A DNA stretch of 64,000 nt from positions 496,001-560,000 of the forward strand of contig VNWV01000002.1 in assembly GCA_009801085.1 (NCBI GenBank), given 5' to 3'. This document shows positions 48,143-60,800 of the stretch, piece by piece (position 1 is the first letter of the stretch; every line of letters starts with the position of its first letter). A program made the position numbers and the translations under genes. The stretch comes from Lasiodiplodia sp. COLG20. Its lineage: Eukaryota; Ascomycota; Dothideomycetes; Botryosphaeriales; Botryosphaeriaceae. Under the pieces are notes generated by a model. That model saw nothing but the letters and a program-made list of their open reading frames with translations, was not told where the DNA came from and made no database searches.

Positions 48143-49696
48143 TCATTTCCTGTCTTTGGGCTTGCGACGTTGTATCATGATACTGCGAATCGAGGTTAGC
48201 GTGGGCCATGATAAACTTCTGTCACGCAGCGCAACTTACGGCAAACTATCAAACACCACCTCGTTCTTCTCATAGTGCGTAGCAAACCCACCCTGAAGGC
48301 TTCTGCGCAACGCATTCAGCCTGAACAGCTTCCACCACTTGTCAATCTTCATCTCGCCGTACTGGCTGATCTTGACAAACATCCTGCTGCCATAGATTCG
48401 GTTGTCCAAGTCCATGGCTGTGCTGTAGTGCGGACCGCGGGTAGGGTGCTCGACGCTGTTCAGGATGTCGCTAAAATTGGAGCGCATGCGACTGCGGTCC
48501 TTCTTAGAAACGCGGCCTGACTCTGGCCTCAGCGATGCAAGTGCCGAGAGCTTGTGCTTGAGCTGGTCTTCGCGGCGATATACAGTGTAACGCTTGATCA
48601 TTCTCGTGGAACCAGGGGCGGCGTGCGGATCGTCGGCTTCATCTTCAGAAGAAGGCTCCTCATCCTCTTCTATTTCGGTACAAGATTTCTCATACAGCAA
48701 CGCGATGTTTTCGCCTGCAGCAATTTGGACACTGACATCTGCCGAGTCCAACTGGTCCACGAAAGCTTCCATAGCTGGTTCGGTGCTGTCTTCGAGATCG
48801 TCCATCTGAGTGGCGAGGAAGCCCCATTCTGTAAGAGAGGCAACTACAGGTGCGGCTTGGTCTCCAGCATCGATGGAATGGCCGTCTGATTCGACAATCT
48901 CCAAGAAGTAGTCCATGGTGTCTTGGGTTTCTTCAAGCGACGCACCGCCATAGAAAGTGGCGGTGCCGAGGGCATGGATCGCAGCGACCTTGCAGATGAG
49001 AGACTCGGAGTCGTTTATGATGGCCTTGACCGGGCGAACTATGGCGTCGTAGATGCGGTCAGAGGGGCAGGTTATTACGGTCAGCTCGATGGCTATGAAG
49101 AAGGATTAGCAAGCGCCAAGGATGTGCAGTCAAGAAACGTACCCTTAAGGGCCATAACGGTCTCGCGCTCGCTGGAGCCAGGTCTGACGCTCTTGATAAT
49201 GGCGGGGATGAGTTCGCCGAGCTTTCTCTCAACGTCCTCTGCTGCATAGTGTGCTTTTAGCTGGTAGGCGTACGCAGCGAGAGCATCGGCACGGCCTTCG
49301 GCGCTGCTGCGCTTGCGGTCGATGATTTCGGCCATGCGGTCGCCCAGATGGGCCTTCCAGACGTCGGGGGGCGCATCGATGTCTTCGGAAGAGAGGATGT
49401 CGTCGATAGAGTTGGTGCTATGCAATGCACCGTCAGCCGTCGCACGTTGGGAGCGCGAGCGCGCAAAAGTTTGCGACCGTGACGACTCACCTCCAGTTAG
49501 TATCGTCGCTCAAGTTGCCCTCTTCGTCGTCAGAAGCGCTTCTACTGACTGTGCGACTGGCATTCCTGGACTCTGCGCGCGAGTTGGCGGCGGAGGCGGC
49601 TTTGGAGCTGGCGCCCGAGGCGACGCGCGAGCGGGCTTTGCGCGATATGGTCTTGGTGCTGCCGAGGACCTGGCGGCGGAGGTCCTTGTCTGGCAT
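48143..49696 (-). CDS. Interferon-related developmental regulator (IFRD)-like protein
   Basis: Four exons (introns 49418-49490, 49093-49142, 48183-48239) give 457 residues, the usual length of IFRD1/2 relatives. After a basic Ser/Arg/Ala-rich start (residues 1-65) comes an alpha-helical, HEAT-like N-terminal IFRD domain: WSTNSIDDILSSEDID, RKRSSAEGRADALAAYAYQL, the SSERETVMALKGAIELTVIT segment, KVAAIHALGTATFYGG, and ALLYEKSCTEIEEDEE. The C-terminal part holds KDRSRMRSNFSDILNSVE and FVKISQYGEMKIDKWWKLFR, a well-conserved C-terminal block of the family. The last intron removes an in-frame stop directly after the donor and adds IMIQRRKPKDRK, a basic tail. Mammalian IFRD proteins are co-regulators, and IFRD2 and relatives bind inactive ribosomes; which role applies in fungi is not evident from sequence. 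Confidence 0.9.
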
Positions 49697-50323
49697 GGTG
49701 GGTGGGCTGGAGACGGTAGCTGCGGAATGCGGGAGCGGTGGCTGGCAAGATGAGGGAGTTGGGAGTGGCGTTATGCGAGGGGCGAGTCCGTGGTGGTGGT
49801 GCAGGCTGCTAACTGTTTAATGACGTCGGGGGCAGATGGAGATTTGACTGCCTGTGCGGGTGAAAGTGGAACTCGTGGGATCGGTGGGATGCGCGGTGGG
49901 CCATATGGAAGGGTGGGTCGGGTTGAGGCGGGCGTCGGGCGTCTGGAGAGAGCAGGCAGTAGGCAAAAGGCGAAGGTGAGGCGCGAATATTCGCTGGGAG
50001 CTGCAGCTGACCGCGCGCAGGCAGGTGCTCTCGACCCCAGCGCTTATTCGTGCGTCTAGCGATTGGACGCCGGCCTCCGCAACTGCACCTTCCGGCATCG
50101 TCCGACTGCAGCGCTGGACGCGCTCTCCTCTGCCACAGCCAACTCGCAGCGCCCACGCCGCCGCGTCCCGCGTCTCCGGTGGTGTTCGGGATGGATGAGG
50201 TCATCGACACGTGATGTCAGCGAGCTTGGATCGCCCAGAGCCCAGTGGCACTCTCAACTCACCTCCTCCCTAAAAGTACAATATTCCGTACATACATGAC
50301 TTCGTGTCTCATACGCAGCTGTT
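49697..50323. promoter_or_regulatory. Promoter region of the IFRD-like gene
   Basis: 627 bp between two minus-strand genes. It is G+C-rich and holds the promoter of the IFRD-like gene and the terminator of the upstream small gene. No distinctive element or extra gene seen. Confidence 0.45.
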
Positions 50324-51012
50324 TCAAATTGTGTGCCTGTCGCCGCGCTGCCTCTTCACGCTCTGCTCGAGGAGCATTGCTGCGTCCCGTCGTGCCTCGA
50401 CGTCCTCCAAGCTCCCGTACTTGACCGGCATGTCTTCCATTGCCTGCTTTCCGTACAGCGGGAACGGGTCTTCTCCTGGGCCTATGGTTACGTATCGACG
50501 GAACGGTGTTTCAACCGAAGCCCGTGGCCGCTTTGGTATCTTGAATTCTTCGGCCCCGCTCTCGTCGTTCTGCACTGTGTCGTCCAGACTGAACGCGAGC
50601 CCGCTGTCCCTCTTTCGCGTCTGCTCTTGGTTCCGCCACATCTCCTGGTAGGCCATCATCTGCCCCTCAGCGCTGACGACATTCTCAGCATAGTGCGTGT
50701 CCGACTGCACGTCTGTTAGCAATGGCCTCTGTCCAATACATCTGCTGGCCTACCTCGTAATGCGTCGCCTCCAGCGCCCGCAGGTTCTCTTGCGATAGCC
50801 TTGCCGCGTCACGGTTCGACTTGACTGCCCTCGACCTTGACGAGCAGTCCGAGACCATGTCGATAAAGACGATTGCGATGCGCTTGAAGTTTCTGCTGAA
50901 GGCAATGAGTGCTCATTCTCTTTCCAGGAATTCCAGTACTCACTGAACGCCACACTTGTGGTTGATTTGAAGACGGTCAGAGCTGAGTCAAGGTTGCTAA
51001 GAAGACTGATCA
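50324..51012 (-). CDS. Small conserved-looking protein, 5' end unresolved
   Basis: Three coding exons (introns 50896-50939 and 50705-50753) are clear: the junctions join as VAFSDRNFKRIAIVFIDMVS and ALEATHYESDTHYAENVVS. I do not recognise the family. The protein is mostly helical and charged, with RPRASVETPFRRYVTIGPG and a C-terminal EARRDAAMLLEQSVKRQRG. The first visible exon, opening ISLLSNLDSALTVFK, has no in-frame ATG. It is preceded by a strong polypyrimidine tract and CCTAG acceptor ending at 51013, leaving TG as the first exon bases. So either the start codon is split by an intron (A|TG, giving 198 residues) or a short coding exon lies further upstream; ATGGTGCTGGTTGCAT near 51147-51132 before GTATGA is one weak candidate. 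The start is therefore uncertain, but the coding nature of the three exons is well supported. Confidence 0.65.
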
Positions 51013-54000
51013 CTAGGAAAAAGAAAAAGGCGCAAGCCCTAATGGGACTTTATCAAGTAAAAGGCAGCTCTCTCGGCCCTCCCATCCTCTGAAAACAAGA
51101 GTCTCCTGCGGGGGTGTTTTAAGATATCATACATGCAACCAGCACCATTGGGGGGCTTTGTTTTTTTTTTTTTGGCGAACCTGGCAGCATCCCATGTCTG
51201 ATAAGAGAAAGGGTCCGGGAACTGTGCTATACACCACCAGGGACCGCCCAAAATATCTCCAACGAGCCTCATCGCCCGAGCGATGGACATTCGCCCCCAA
51301 CAGCACGGACGTTCGAGCAGTACCGTTTCAGGGTAACCGGGTGCGGTGCCACTCGGCTTTGCCGCAGTGCTAAAAGCTGACATTCCACGTGGGAGCCGAG
51401 CCGTTCCCGCATCCAGAGAGATGCGCCCCGGACACGCCGGTAAACGCACGCCGACCCTTTCGGCATCACCGTGATGCAGGCTCGCGGTATGCGCGGCCTG
51501 GGCGGCCCAGGGATCTGGCACCGCTGCAGCGGAACAAGGCTGAAGGAGTGAAGGAAAAGATCGCGTCGAGCGCATGATCGGCCAGATTGGCTGCGCAATC
51601 GGGGCGGTACCTTAATTCCAGCGTCGAATGACCTTTTCCTGGAAGCGCTGCGGCTGCTGACCTCAGACGCTAGAAACTCCTACGCAGGAATTTTTGGAAG
51701 CCAACTGCGTTGCACACAGCTGCAGCTCCCAGACAGCAGACGTCAGCAGCCGATGAAACGCACAGCTTCTACACTCAATCTCGTCACCGATCGATGTATT
51801 TTTGGAGCGGTGGGTACCTCTCGCTTCTGCCTTGGGGGCCAGAACGCCGGCCACTCAGCAGCGTTGCAGGGGCCCCTTGCCGGATCGCCCGTTCGATATG
51901 ACGACGCAAACCGAGTCTCAAATGGGATCGTCGACGGGCTTGCGCGACGGTTCGCCCATGCCGAAGCACAGGCTGCCCCGCCAAACGTTTTCCCTGCTTC
52001 TCCTGTCTGCGTCTGGCCTGGGCCCGCAACATGGACCCGTCTTCTGCAGGCCGCAACTGCACGCTCGTCACAGCGCCTGCTCACATTATTCCTCCACCTA
52101 TGGCGCTGGCCGGCGAGTTCCCGCGCGCGCGGGCACTGGGACGGCGACTGACGTCGTCGTTGTGCCTTATCCGCCGCACTGGCGCCCGGGCCTACCCATG
52201 AAGCCGGCTGCCTGGGTCTGGGGAAGAAACCACTCGTATCGCTGCCTTTCTGCGACGGGCACTAAACTGACTGCGCCGCACACAGTCCAGACCTCGCATT
52301 GTCCATGCTCCTGCCCTCTTTTATTTCCGTCTGGCTCAAGTGGGGTCTCCACTTTCTATCGGGATTGATATGGGACGAACTGTTTCACACCACTCTTTGT
52401 TTGCTTTTTCAACCCCCCTGTCCGTTGTGGAACGCGTCCTCGCCATTTTGCCGACCCATGCGGCTCTCGTCACGTTGGATTCCCCCCTTTTCACCCGATC
52501 AACCATGACCTCGCTGTGAGACATGCTTCTCTGCAAGGTACCCAGGCCCGCGGCCGCGGACTGAAGCAGCTGCATTATGCACACAGCGCCATGCTTTTTC
52601 CGCTGCTTCTCCAAACACATGTCGGGCTCCTTTAGTGGCATGATCTGGTAGGGCACCAACTCATGGATGCGTAGCTGTGATGCACCCCGAGTTCGCGCCC
52701 CTCTTTCTCCTCCGACTTGCATCGGCCATCATCTCTAGGCTTTCATCGGAGACGCCAGCATATCCAACCATTTACCGCTGCTCAATTGCTATGTACTGGA
52801 AAGCCTTGCTGAAAATCACAGATCGCCAATGATCAACCATCTCATCGCGCGCGCGAAAGACACCAACAAGGCTCATACACCATGAGCGAGTCAGCAAATA
52901 CGACCAGTCGCACCAAACACCCTTTTACAGCCTTGTGCCTCTGAACAGCGGCACATAGCAGTGGGAGTCATGATCAGCGTCAACCGCCACAAACATCGAG
53001 TGTCCCAACCACCGGGTCGTGCACAATGGCACACCGCTTTTCTTCAACACCTTGTCGCTTCCCCGCCGAAGGAAAAATAAATCAGCGTACACACTGAGCA
53101 GAGATCGTATTTTGTTCTTCCAAACTGTCGTCTCACCATAACCAGCAGCCATGCAAGGTATCGCAAAATGAGAGCTATCAACTCTCCCGCCCACGACCGA
53201 GACAAATATACCACATGCGCAAGCCCTTCCCGAACTAACCGTCATCGCAATGTACCCAGCACCACGGCTGTGGGCTCAGCTCGCTGTTCCTTCGACGGAC
53301 CCAGTGCCACGGCTTTGGAGAAAACGAGATATGAGAGATAGTGAGGGATCGAGATCTCTGGGGCACGTACGGACGTAATGTGTGTGCGACTGAATCAAGC
53401 AGACGGGTCGCTGCGTCTTTTCCCACCTGAACTCGGTCCTTGCTCCTACATCATTGAACTATCCACCTCTTTCCCGCCTGCGGATCACTTCCTGTATGCA
53501 TTACGCCTGAGAACAGGCAAAGGCTTTGGTGGACCCATCATCCCTGATCAGGCTAGGCCATGGCACTGACTAGCTACAGCGTCGACTCATGCTCTCGTAG
53601 AAGACCGAATATGCAATTTCCCTTTTTGTGCTTTTTCTTCGATGACATGCCTGCAATACCACTACTTCCATCAACCATTTAATTGGGCCACGGGTCCGGT
53701 GGACGATCTACATGCGCAGAACAAAAGAAAGGTGGAGGAAGGGCAAACACCCGTGTATGTGCGTGTGATTGCTCGCATTCGTGCTACTGTGATACAGCAT
53801 ATCCACCTGTATAGCTGCGGGGACGGGAGCGAAACCGAAAAAGAGCAGCATTGTGATTCTCGGGTTTTCAGGAATGAGGCGCTTAGGTTTCAAGGATGCA
53901 GCGCGCCTGCATTGCGGTCGCTCCGAAGATTGCAAAAATTACAGTAGAGCGGCTACGATATTGTAGACAGATCTATCACCATACCAAGTATTTCAAATCA

Positions 54001-54521
54001 TGGGAGTCATCACTCGCGCTTGTACAGATGGAGATTTATATGCGTATAATATTTTTTTTGTTGAGTTATAATATGGTTTCCATATGCTACCGTGATCTCA
54101 TACTCTGCATACCAAACAGAAGACAGGGGCTCTCTTTCTTTCCGTCTTCTCTCTACAGCCCCGTCCCAGTAATGCAACCCATCGACCATGCAATGCTATG
54201 TGTCAAGGTATAGTATTTGTGAAGAGCGAACGTGAGGGGTATCGTTAAAAGAGAAAAAAAAAAAACACCAAAACCGTGCAAAAGCGACAGTGAACATGAG
54301 GCTATGCAGGTGAAACAAAAATCAAGAACAAAATGCTGTTATGAACGCTTTGCTCTGTCCAACTGCGCATGAAACTTCGTGAAAAAATGGGTCGTAAATG
54401 AAACAAAGGAAATAACCCCCTACCACCAAAAGACTCGACTCCATGAGTGTGGAGCGAGCGTTACCAGAAACAGAAAAGAGACAATTGAGAAGCAAAGAAG
54501 AGACAGGGCTCTTCTTCACAC
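51013..54521. other. Gene-free region of about 3.5 kb
   Basis: Between the 5' end of the small gene and the 3' end of the C2H2 factor gene. Frames are short and overlap on both strands, with no domain or believable exon chain. T and A tracts lie at about 51162-51174 and 54255-54265. The 51013-51200 part may include the missing first exon and promoter of the small minus-strand gene. Confidence 0.45.
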
Positions 54522-56702
54522 TCAGAACCAAGCGACTGCCCACCCCTTCCGCTTTAACCCCTCAATCACCCGGACACACCCACCGACCAGCTCACCGGGC
54601 GCCTCCGAGCCACTCAGAGCCTCGCAGACCCAATGAAGGACAGACTCGGCGCCTTTGCACCAAGTTTGCAACAGCGACTTGTCGATTGCATCGGCAAAGC
54701 ACACTGCCTCATTGGAGAGGAAGGCCTGGGCAGCACGCACGGCGTCGTGAGCATCTTGGTGGTGGTTGGAAGGGATGGGGGAGGTAAGGCTGAAAGGAAT
54801 GCGTGGGGCAGACGCTGCAGCCACAGCGGCCCAAAGGACCAGTGAGGCATAGAATAGGACAAGCTCGGCGCCAAATGACAGGGCGGAACTTGCGTCGACG
54901 ATGCGAGTATCGGCGGCAAGGCGAAGAGCCATAAGCGCTTCCTGCAAGGCATTGCGCGCTTGCTGCGGGCGGTCGACAACTGGGGAATTATCGAGGCTAC
55001 TGGTCCATTGCTTGACCGTATCCTTAGCTGCAGCATGCTCGTCGCTCCGGACCTTTTCGCTGAATACCCATGTTTCACCTGCGACGGCAAGGAGGGCGCG
55101 AAGAGGGGTTGATGATGCGATACGGATACCGTGGATGCTCAAACGTGTTGCCATGCTGCACGTGTTGCAAGAGTCCAAGCGCCCGAGTGCGCCATCACGG
55201 CTGGTGTGTGTCCAAACCGCTTGAGCGGCCTGGAACTCGTCATGGCATTTTCCGTCAGTAGGGCCGGCGGCAGACGGTGCGCCTGCCTTTTTAGGAAATA
55301 AGCTGCTAAGTTGCGGCAGCATCTTTCGCCAAGCCCACTGAGTGGCGTCCCAAGCGGACAGGGGTGCTGGAGTAGGAAGTCGGAGGCCCGGCACCGTGGA
55401 GTCGGCGACTTGGCGAATGAGCAGGGTTGCCGCTTGTGCTTCGAGGATGGCGCATGCTGTCAGCAGGCGCGTCTTTTCTGAAGCGCCGATCCAGGCAGTC
55501 CATTGGCGGGACAGGGTCAAGTCGTCTGAATGCGGTGGAAGCGGCACGAGGCTATCGACTGAGGCGGTCGGGTGAGAATCGTGATCGGCAGCAAGCTGAA
55601 AATTGATAAGCACAAGCCTTACAAAGCAACGAAGCGAGGTCGATTGGTGGGATTTTCTGGGTGTATGGGAAGTGGGGGCCGAGATTACTCACCTTGCGGA
55701 ACATGCCTTGGAAAGTAGCGGAGAGGCTGTTCGATGCGCGTTTGCCGCGGAACTGAGAAAGGAGCTCGACAAGGAACACGGCTTGCATGTCGCAAATGCG
55801 AGCGTCTGTAGGCAGACGTACGTGTTCGCGCTGTTGCGGTCAGCTTTTGGTCGCCTGATGTTACATTTGGAGTGGATGCTACCTTCGCCAAGGCTTTCAG
55901 GCATTTCTCGTGCAACGCCCTGCTCTCCGCCCTTGCGCCAACGACACTGGAATACTGGGCGCCAACCGCGATCATGGCGGCCAGACACAGCGGTTTTTCC
56001 GTGGCGAGGTCAAAGGTCGGGCGGTGCTTTATCGGGAAGTGCGGGTGGAAAGCCTGCCAGTAATTGTCGAGGTGTTCAGTCATCTGTTGACGGTCAATAG
56101 ACGGAATACCGAGCGGTTGTGGTGGGAACAACAGACGGTACTCTTCGCTGTCGAGGTCGTCAAAAGACCGGTAAGACGCGGTTGTGCTCGTGGAGAAGTA
56201 TGACGGATGCATTTGGTGATGGTCGGCAGCGTAGTTGTAGATGGACGTATCGGAGGTGGCATAAGAAGCGACGCCAGAACTGCCCGAGAAAGACGTGTGC
56301 TGCTGGTCGGCACGGTCCACGTCAAGCCAGTAAAAGGGCTGCGTCGAAGCGGTAGACGCCGGAGAGCGCGGCGCCGTTGGCTGCGCCCAAGAGTCGATGA
56401 AAGATGCGTTCGAGAGCGTGCGAGGGCGGTAGGCAGGGTACGGGTGCGGGACGTATCCGAAGTCGGCAGGATATTGGGTGATGTGGCCGGGAGAAGCGTA
56501 GTCACTGCTGGGGACAGGATACTCCGGAGGGGGGCTCCACCTGTAGTTGTCGAACATCGAGCCTGTGCCAATCACGTCCTCGACGCCGATTGGGGCTCTC
56601 GCGTAGGGAGCATTGTGGTGGAATTGCTTCATGTTCTGCGCACTGTGGAGTCGTCAGCACGTCTGGTCGGAACTAGACGGAAATGAACAGCGGAAGAGGA
56701 AA

Positions 56703-56733
<31 letters not shown>

Positions 56734-57818
56734 AAGAAAAGGAAAATGATAAAAAACAAAAAAGACGCGGTCGACCCAAGATCCCCCAAACATACTTAAA
56801 GACCTGTCTAAGAAAACCGCCTGACGGAACCGTATTACGACGAAATCGAAATTGAGAATACCTTGAAGTTGAAGGGGGCACAGCCGAGTCCGAGGCCACC
56901 GGGTAGATGGGCGCCTCGACGCGAGCGACGGACTGCGGTGCAGACGGGTTGGCGGCGACGATGCCGGCAGAGGCGGTCGAGTTGTGGCTCGTGACGGAGC
57001 AGCGGCGGGTTTCGTCATCCTGGGACGGATCCTGGCTGCGGTTCGCATTCGCATCAGCAAGGGCGCGGCGGCAGGGGCTGCATTGACTTACTGTCGCTCG
57101 CGGTGGCGCTCGAGCAGGTCGGTTCTGTGGAATGTCTTTCCGCAGCCGGGCCAGTCGCACTGCAGGGTGGACTCGCTGTGGTTCTGCTGGTGTCTCCTGG
57201 GCAGGCAGTCAGCATCTAGGCAGCCGCAGGCAGCAACGCGGGTGGGGCACTAACCTCAAGTGCTCGGCCCGAGTGTACGACTGTGGGAAAAAGATCGTCA
57301 GTCGCAGAACTCAACGTGCCAGAACCAGCAAAGCGCACCGCGCCTAGACTGCGCAGGCAGAATGCGTGATGCTGCCTCAGCGCGCGGAGGGTGGGCCAGC
57401 AGGCATATGACTCGGAGGGCAGGGATCGACTTACCTTTCCGCACGATTCACACAGGTGGACTTTGAGGCCCTTCTTTGCTTTGGAGATGCGACCAGTCTT
57501 GGTGTACTTGGTCGGCACCTCCGACGGGCTGGCTGAGCGTTGCATGGCGGCGGCAGTGGACGAGGAAGCTTCAACGTTGTCGCGGGACGAGCCGTCGCGG
57601 TGGGGGCTGGGAGCCTTGGTGCTGGAACGGCGGGGGCCAGAGATGCTAGACGACGACTTCAGGGAACGGCGGCCTTCATCCGACGATTGCGAGGCGCGGC
57701 GGCGGCTAGGTGGCTGGTGCTGGGGCGGGGCGGCGGGCGAGGCGTAGGTGTGGTGGAGAGGTTGGCTGGAGGTCGACGCCGACGATGACGATGGCTGAGG
57801 TCTGCTGTGGTCTGCCAT
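54522..57818 (-). CDS. C2H2 zinc-finger transcription factor with fungal transcription factor domain
   Basis: Seven exons (introns 57281-57434, 57197-57254, 57036-57091, 56643-56861, 55831-55882, 55596-55692) give 886 residues. Residues 1-120 are Ser/Pro-rich and disordered. Finger 1 uses Cys123, Cys126, His139 and His143 (CESCGKSYTRAEHLRRHQQNH). Finger 2 uses Cys150, Cys155, His168 and His172 (CDWPGCGKTFHRTDLLERH). The pair is spread over four exons, one only 26 nt (57255-57280), and the His172 codon itself is split. A Tyr/Pro/Ser-rich region leads to the fungal transcription factor region from about residue 400 (EHLDNYWQAFHPHFPIKHRPTF, AAMIAVGAQYS, DARICDMQAVFLVELLSQFRG). The helical C terminus continues to residue 886. 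Likely a DNA-binding regulator of the C2H2-plus-MHR class (AmdX/Klf1-like); targets unknown. An in-frame ATG at 57890 would add 24 residues. Confidence 0.9.
56702..56727. repeat. AG/GA dinucleotide microsatellite in intron
   Basis: About thirteen AG units inside the 219-nt fourth intron of the C2H2 factor gene, close to its acceptor. On the coding strand this reads as CT repeats and could act as a polypyrimidine tract. Confidence 0.85.
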
Positions 57819-60800
57819 GGGCCGCGGTGGTGGTCCAGAAGGATATATATGCGGAAGAGGGATATTACTCGCGGAGATCGCCAGGCCCACCTCAGGTGCT
57901 GGTGGATTGGCGGGGCCCTGTAAGGCAGATGAGATGGACGAAGCTTGTGCCAGGTCGCCAAAGCAGGGCTGCGGTAGGCTGTGAGCGGCCCAACTGCACG
58001 CCGGGAGATAATTAAAGGTTGGCCCTAGGGGAGGGGCCCAGATCTGGAGATCACAAGTGGTACGGGCACTGGAGGCGGGAAATTTTTAGCACCGGGTGCC
58101 GCTTGGGGAAGGTCGAGGGGGGATCGAGAATAGTAGCAGCCAGACGTTCAAGCGAGCCTTAGTCTGAGGGCATAGAAGACTGAGCGGACGGGTGGTGTGT
58201 GCTAACCTTGGTCCTGGAGCGGAGGGCTGGCGCGTCACATCATCATCCTGCTGCGGCAGGCATATAAGGATGGCGCTGTGCTTTCGGCGAGGATGTACGG
58301 GTCCAGAGCGGTGGGTCCCTAAAGACACAGTTCGGCTGTGCTCATGCCGGGAAGATTATTATAGAGCGATTGGCAGCAGCCCTGTTGGTCCCTGCCGAGC
58401 GTGTGTGGGACCTCTGGCTCCGTCAGATAGACGCAGGTACTCCAATGGCGGAGCGCATGGGGCGTCGCAGCGTGAGGAACCGGCGCTCCATTGGTGCGCG
58501 CGGACCGTTCCCGTGCGACGGCGACGCCCAAATTCAGGATGTTGGAAGGCGTCGAGGCTTGGACGTGAGTGGTGAGAGCACATGCCGCTATTTTCGGCAC
58601 ACACATGCTGCGTCTCTCCCAGCCCTCCGCTGCGCCCTCAGGACCCTCGGCGCCGTGTCGCAGCTCCACCGCACGGCAGGACAAGGCTGCGACACCGCTG
58701 CCCCGTGGCGGTCACCCAGGGCCAAACGTCGACATCGTTGACATCGGCGGCGGATGCGTGAAGGATCAGCTAGCGGGCTTAGCGCGGAAGCGACCGGGGT
58801 GTGCACATGCTGTTTTCGGGCATTGCTCAGGGCTGGCTGCTGCTGCCACCGGTGCCCCGTGGCCCGCGATATCAAAAAAACGTGTGCGCCCTGCCGTTTT
58901 GGCACCGACCGCCTGCTGGCTGCTGGCCCTAGGCCGCCGCAACGGGCTATGCGCGCGCTGCTCCAATACACCACCGGCGCGAGAAGGGCAGCGAGCAGCG
59001 CGGCGGGCAGAGCTTACCGCAGCACCACCCCGGCCGTCAGCCTCGGGGCAACGTCTGCCCTGCCCCAGCTATTTTCGGCGCCAGGGCCCAGCGTGCCGTT
59101 AAGCCTGCGGCGGCCCGGCTCTTGCCATTCGCGCCGCGGGCGTGGGCTTTCAGCGCTCGACTACCTGCGTCTCCACACCCATTGGCCGGCGCGCCGGTAC
59201 TAGCGGAAAGCTTGGAGCGCGCACATCCCGCCCGCCGCCTCCTGGGGGTGCCGGCCGTCTCATGAAACGCATGCGCGTGGTGTTGAGGGCGCGCGTAGCT
59301 GCGCGCGCTGGTTGGCATGCCGGGCGTGGCAAGCTCCGTCACCGCGGCACACAGCGCACACGTGGAGGCGCCGTGCCAGGTGAGATCTCGAGAACCACGC
59401 AGACGGTGGGGAAGCCGGGCTCCCCGTCTAGCGGGTGGAGCACTGACTCGATACGGGTATCGCAACTTCCAATTTCGCGGGCGTTGGTGTTGATGGACCC
59501 GACGCTGCTGCGTTGCTCCTGATCGCCGCTGGCTGCCGCAGTGCTCGCGCCCACAGAGTTAGATCGCGCGAGCTCCCCCCAGCCGCCCTGCCAATTCTCA
59601 AAAACAACCCTGCGCGGATATCGCCATCCCCTCACTGTCCCCTCCACCCCTCCGCCTGCACGCTCCCGACTCGTCAATCCCAATCTCGGCCACGGCCGCG
59701 CGCGACCCGACCGCGCGAGCTCCCCGGCCTGCCTGCGAGCGCATTCCCATTCCCGGCGCGTTGGAAGCGCCCCCCGGCCGAGCAGCATGACGCGACCGGC
59801 CGCCTGGCCAATGTGCGCTGCTGCTCGGTTTGAGCCGCAATGTCGCACTGAGTCGCGGCGACAAGGCACGTCCGCCCGGGCAATAATAAAGTAGAGCAGC
59901 ATCTTCGCAATCGCTTTCGCACTTCGGCCCTACCAACTCAACGCTGCTGTCGCAGCTCGTCCTCCCGTCCCCTACTCATCAACCGCAATCTAGCCGTTGC
60001 AGGCAACACGTCGCGGATCGTTCGCTACCCACGGACCCGGGCGTTGGTCTGCGCGTGCCCATCGCCAGCCGGCCTCCTTGTGCCTGCCTCCTGCACGCTG
60101 CCCGGCAGAGGGCGCGCTGCGGGCGGCCGACGACGGCCGGTGTGACGGCGACACAGAACCGCGCGGAGAAGTCCTTGTGCGAGCGTCTTGGAGGCCGCAG
60201 AGCTCACCAACGACGGCTTGGCGCGAGGTGCAGGGATTCGCATCCTTCGGCGACGGATTCGGGAAAGGCGTTGGAACCGCCGTGGGCGCATGATGGCTGC
60301 TGCGGCCAAAAATAGGCAACAGCGGCGGAACCAGATCCGCGTAAAAAGCAATGACGGGTCTGAGGCGGGCGCTCGGCGCTCAGAAGATATGAAGAAGAGC
60401 AGCAGGCGAGGTCGAGAGAAGCGTGTGGCCCGCGCAGGCCATCTCGGGAACTTAGCCTGTTGCGTCACGCCGGCACGTGCAGCTCGCTCCCCAGACCCGA
60501 CCCTTTGCCCTCATTTCGAGCGCGCACTAGGACCCTCATTCCCGGAGTTAAGGTCCAGACTATGCCCCGGAAATTCGCGAGCGCAATCAGATCTCGTCTC
60601 GACCTCATGCGCGTTTTCGCAATCGCTTTCTCGCCGTCACCACACGCGACTCATTTCGCCAGGCACCCCGTGGAGAACGCCACCGAAACTTTGTTGCAGA
60701 ATCCGCACCATGCAGCACTACTCTGAGCACTGCCCATGTTTGGCCGTCTTCTCCCTGAATTTCCTTTTTTGATCGTATGATTGATGCGTGCAGAAAACAC

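Noticed and set aside
51039..51575. 178-codon minus-strand frame upstream of the small unknown gene
   Set aside because: Considered as its missing first exon, but the translation is low in complexity with a Lys run from a homopolymer tract and does not join the following exon in frame by a convincing donor.
59339..59936. Overlapping 112- to 187-codon frames on both strands
   Set aside because: Arg/Ala/Gly-rich on every strand, as expected from G+C-rich non-coding DNA; no frame has domain-like sequence.
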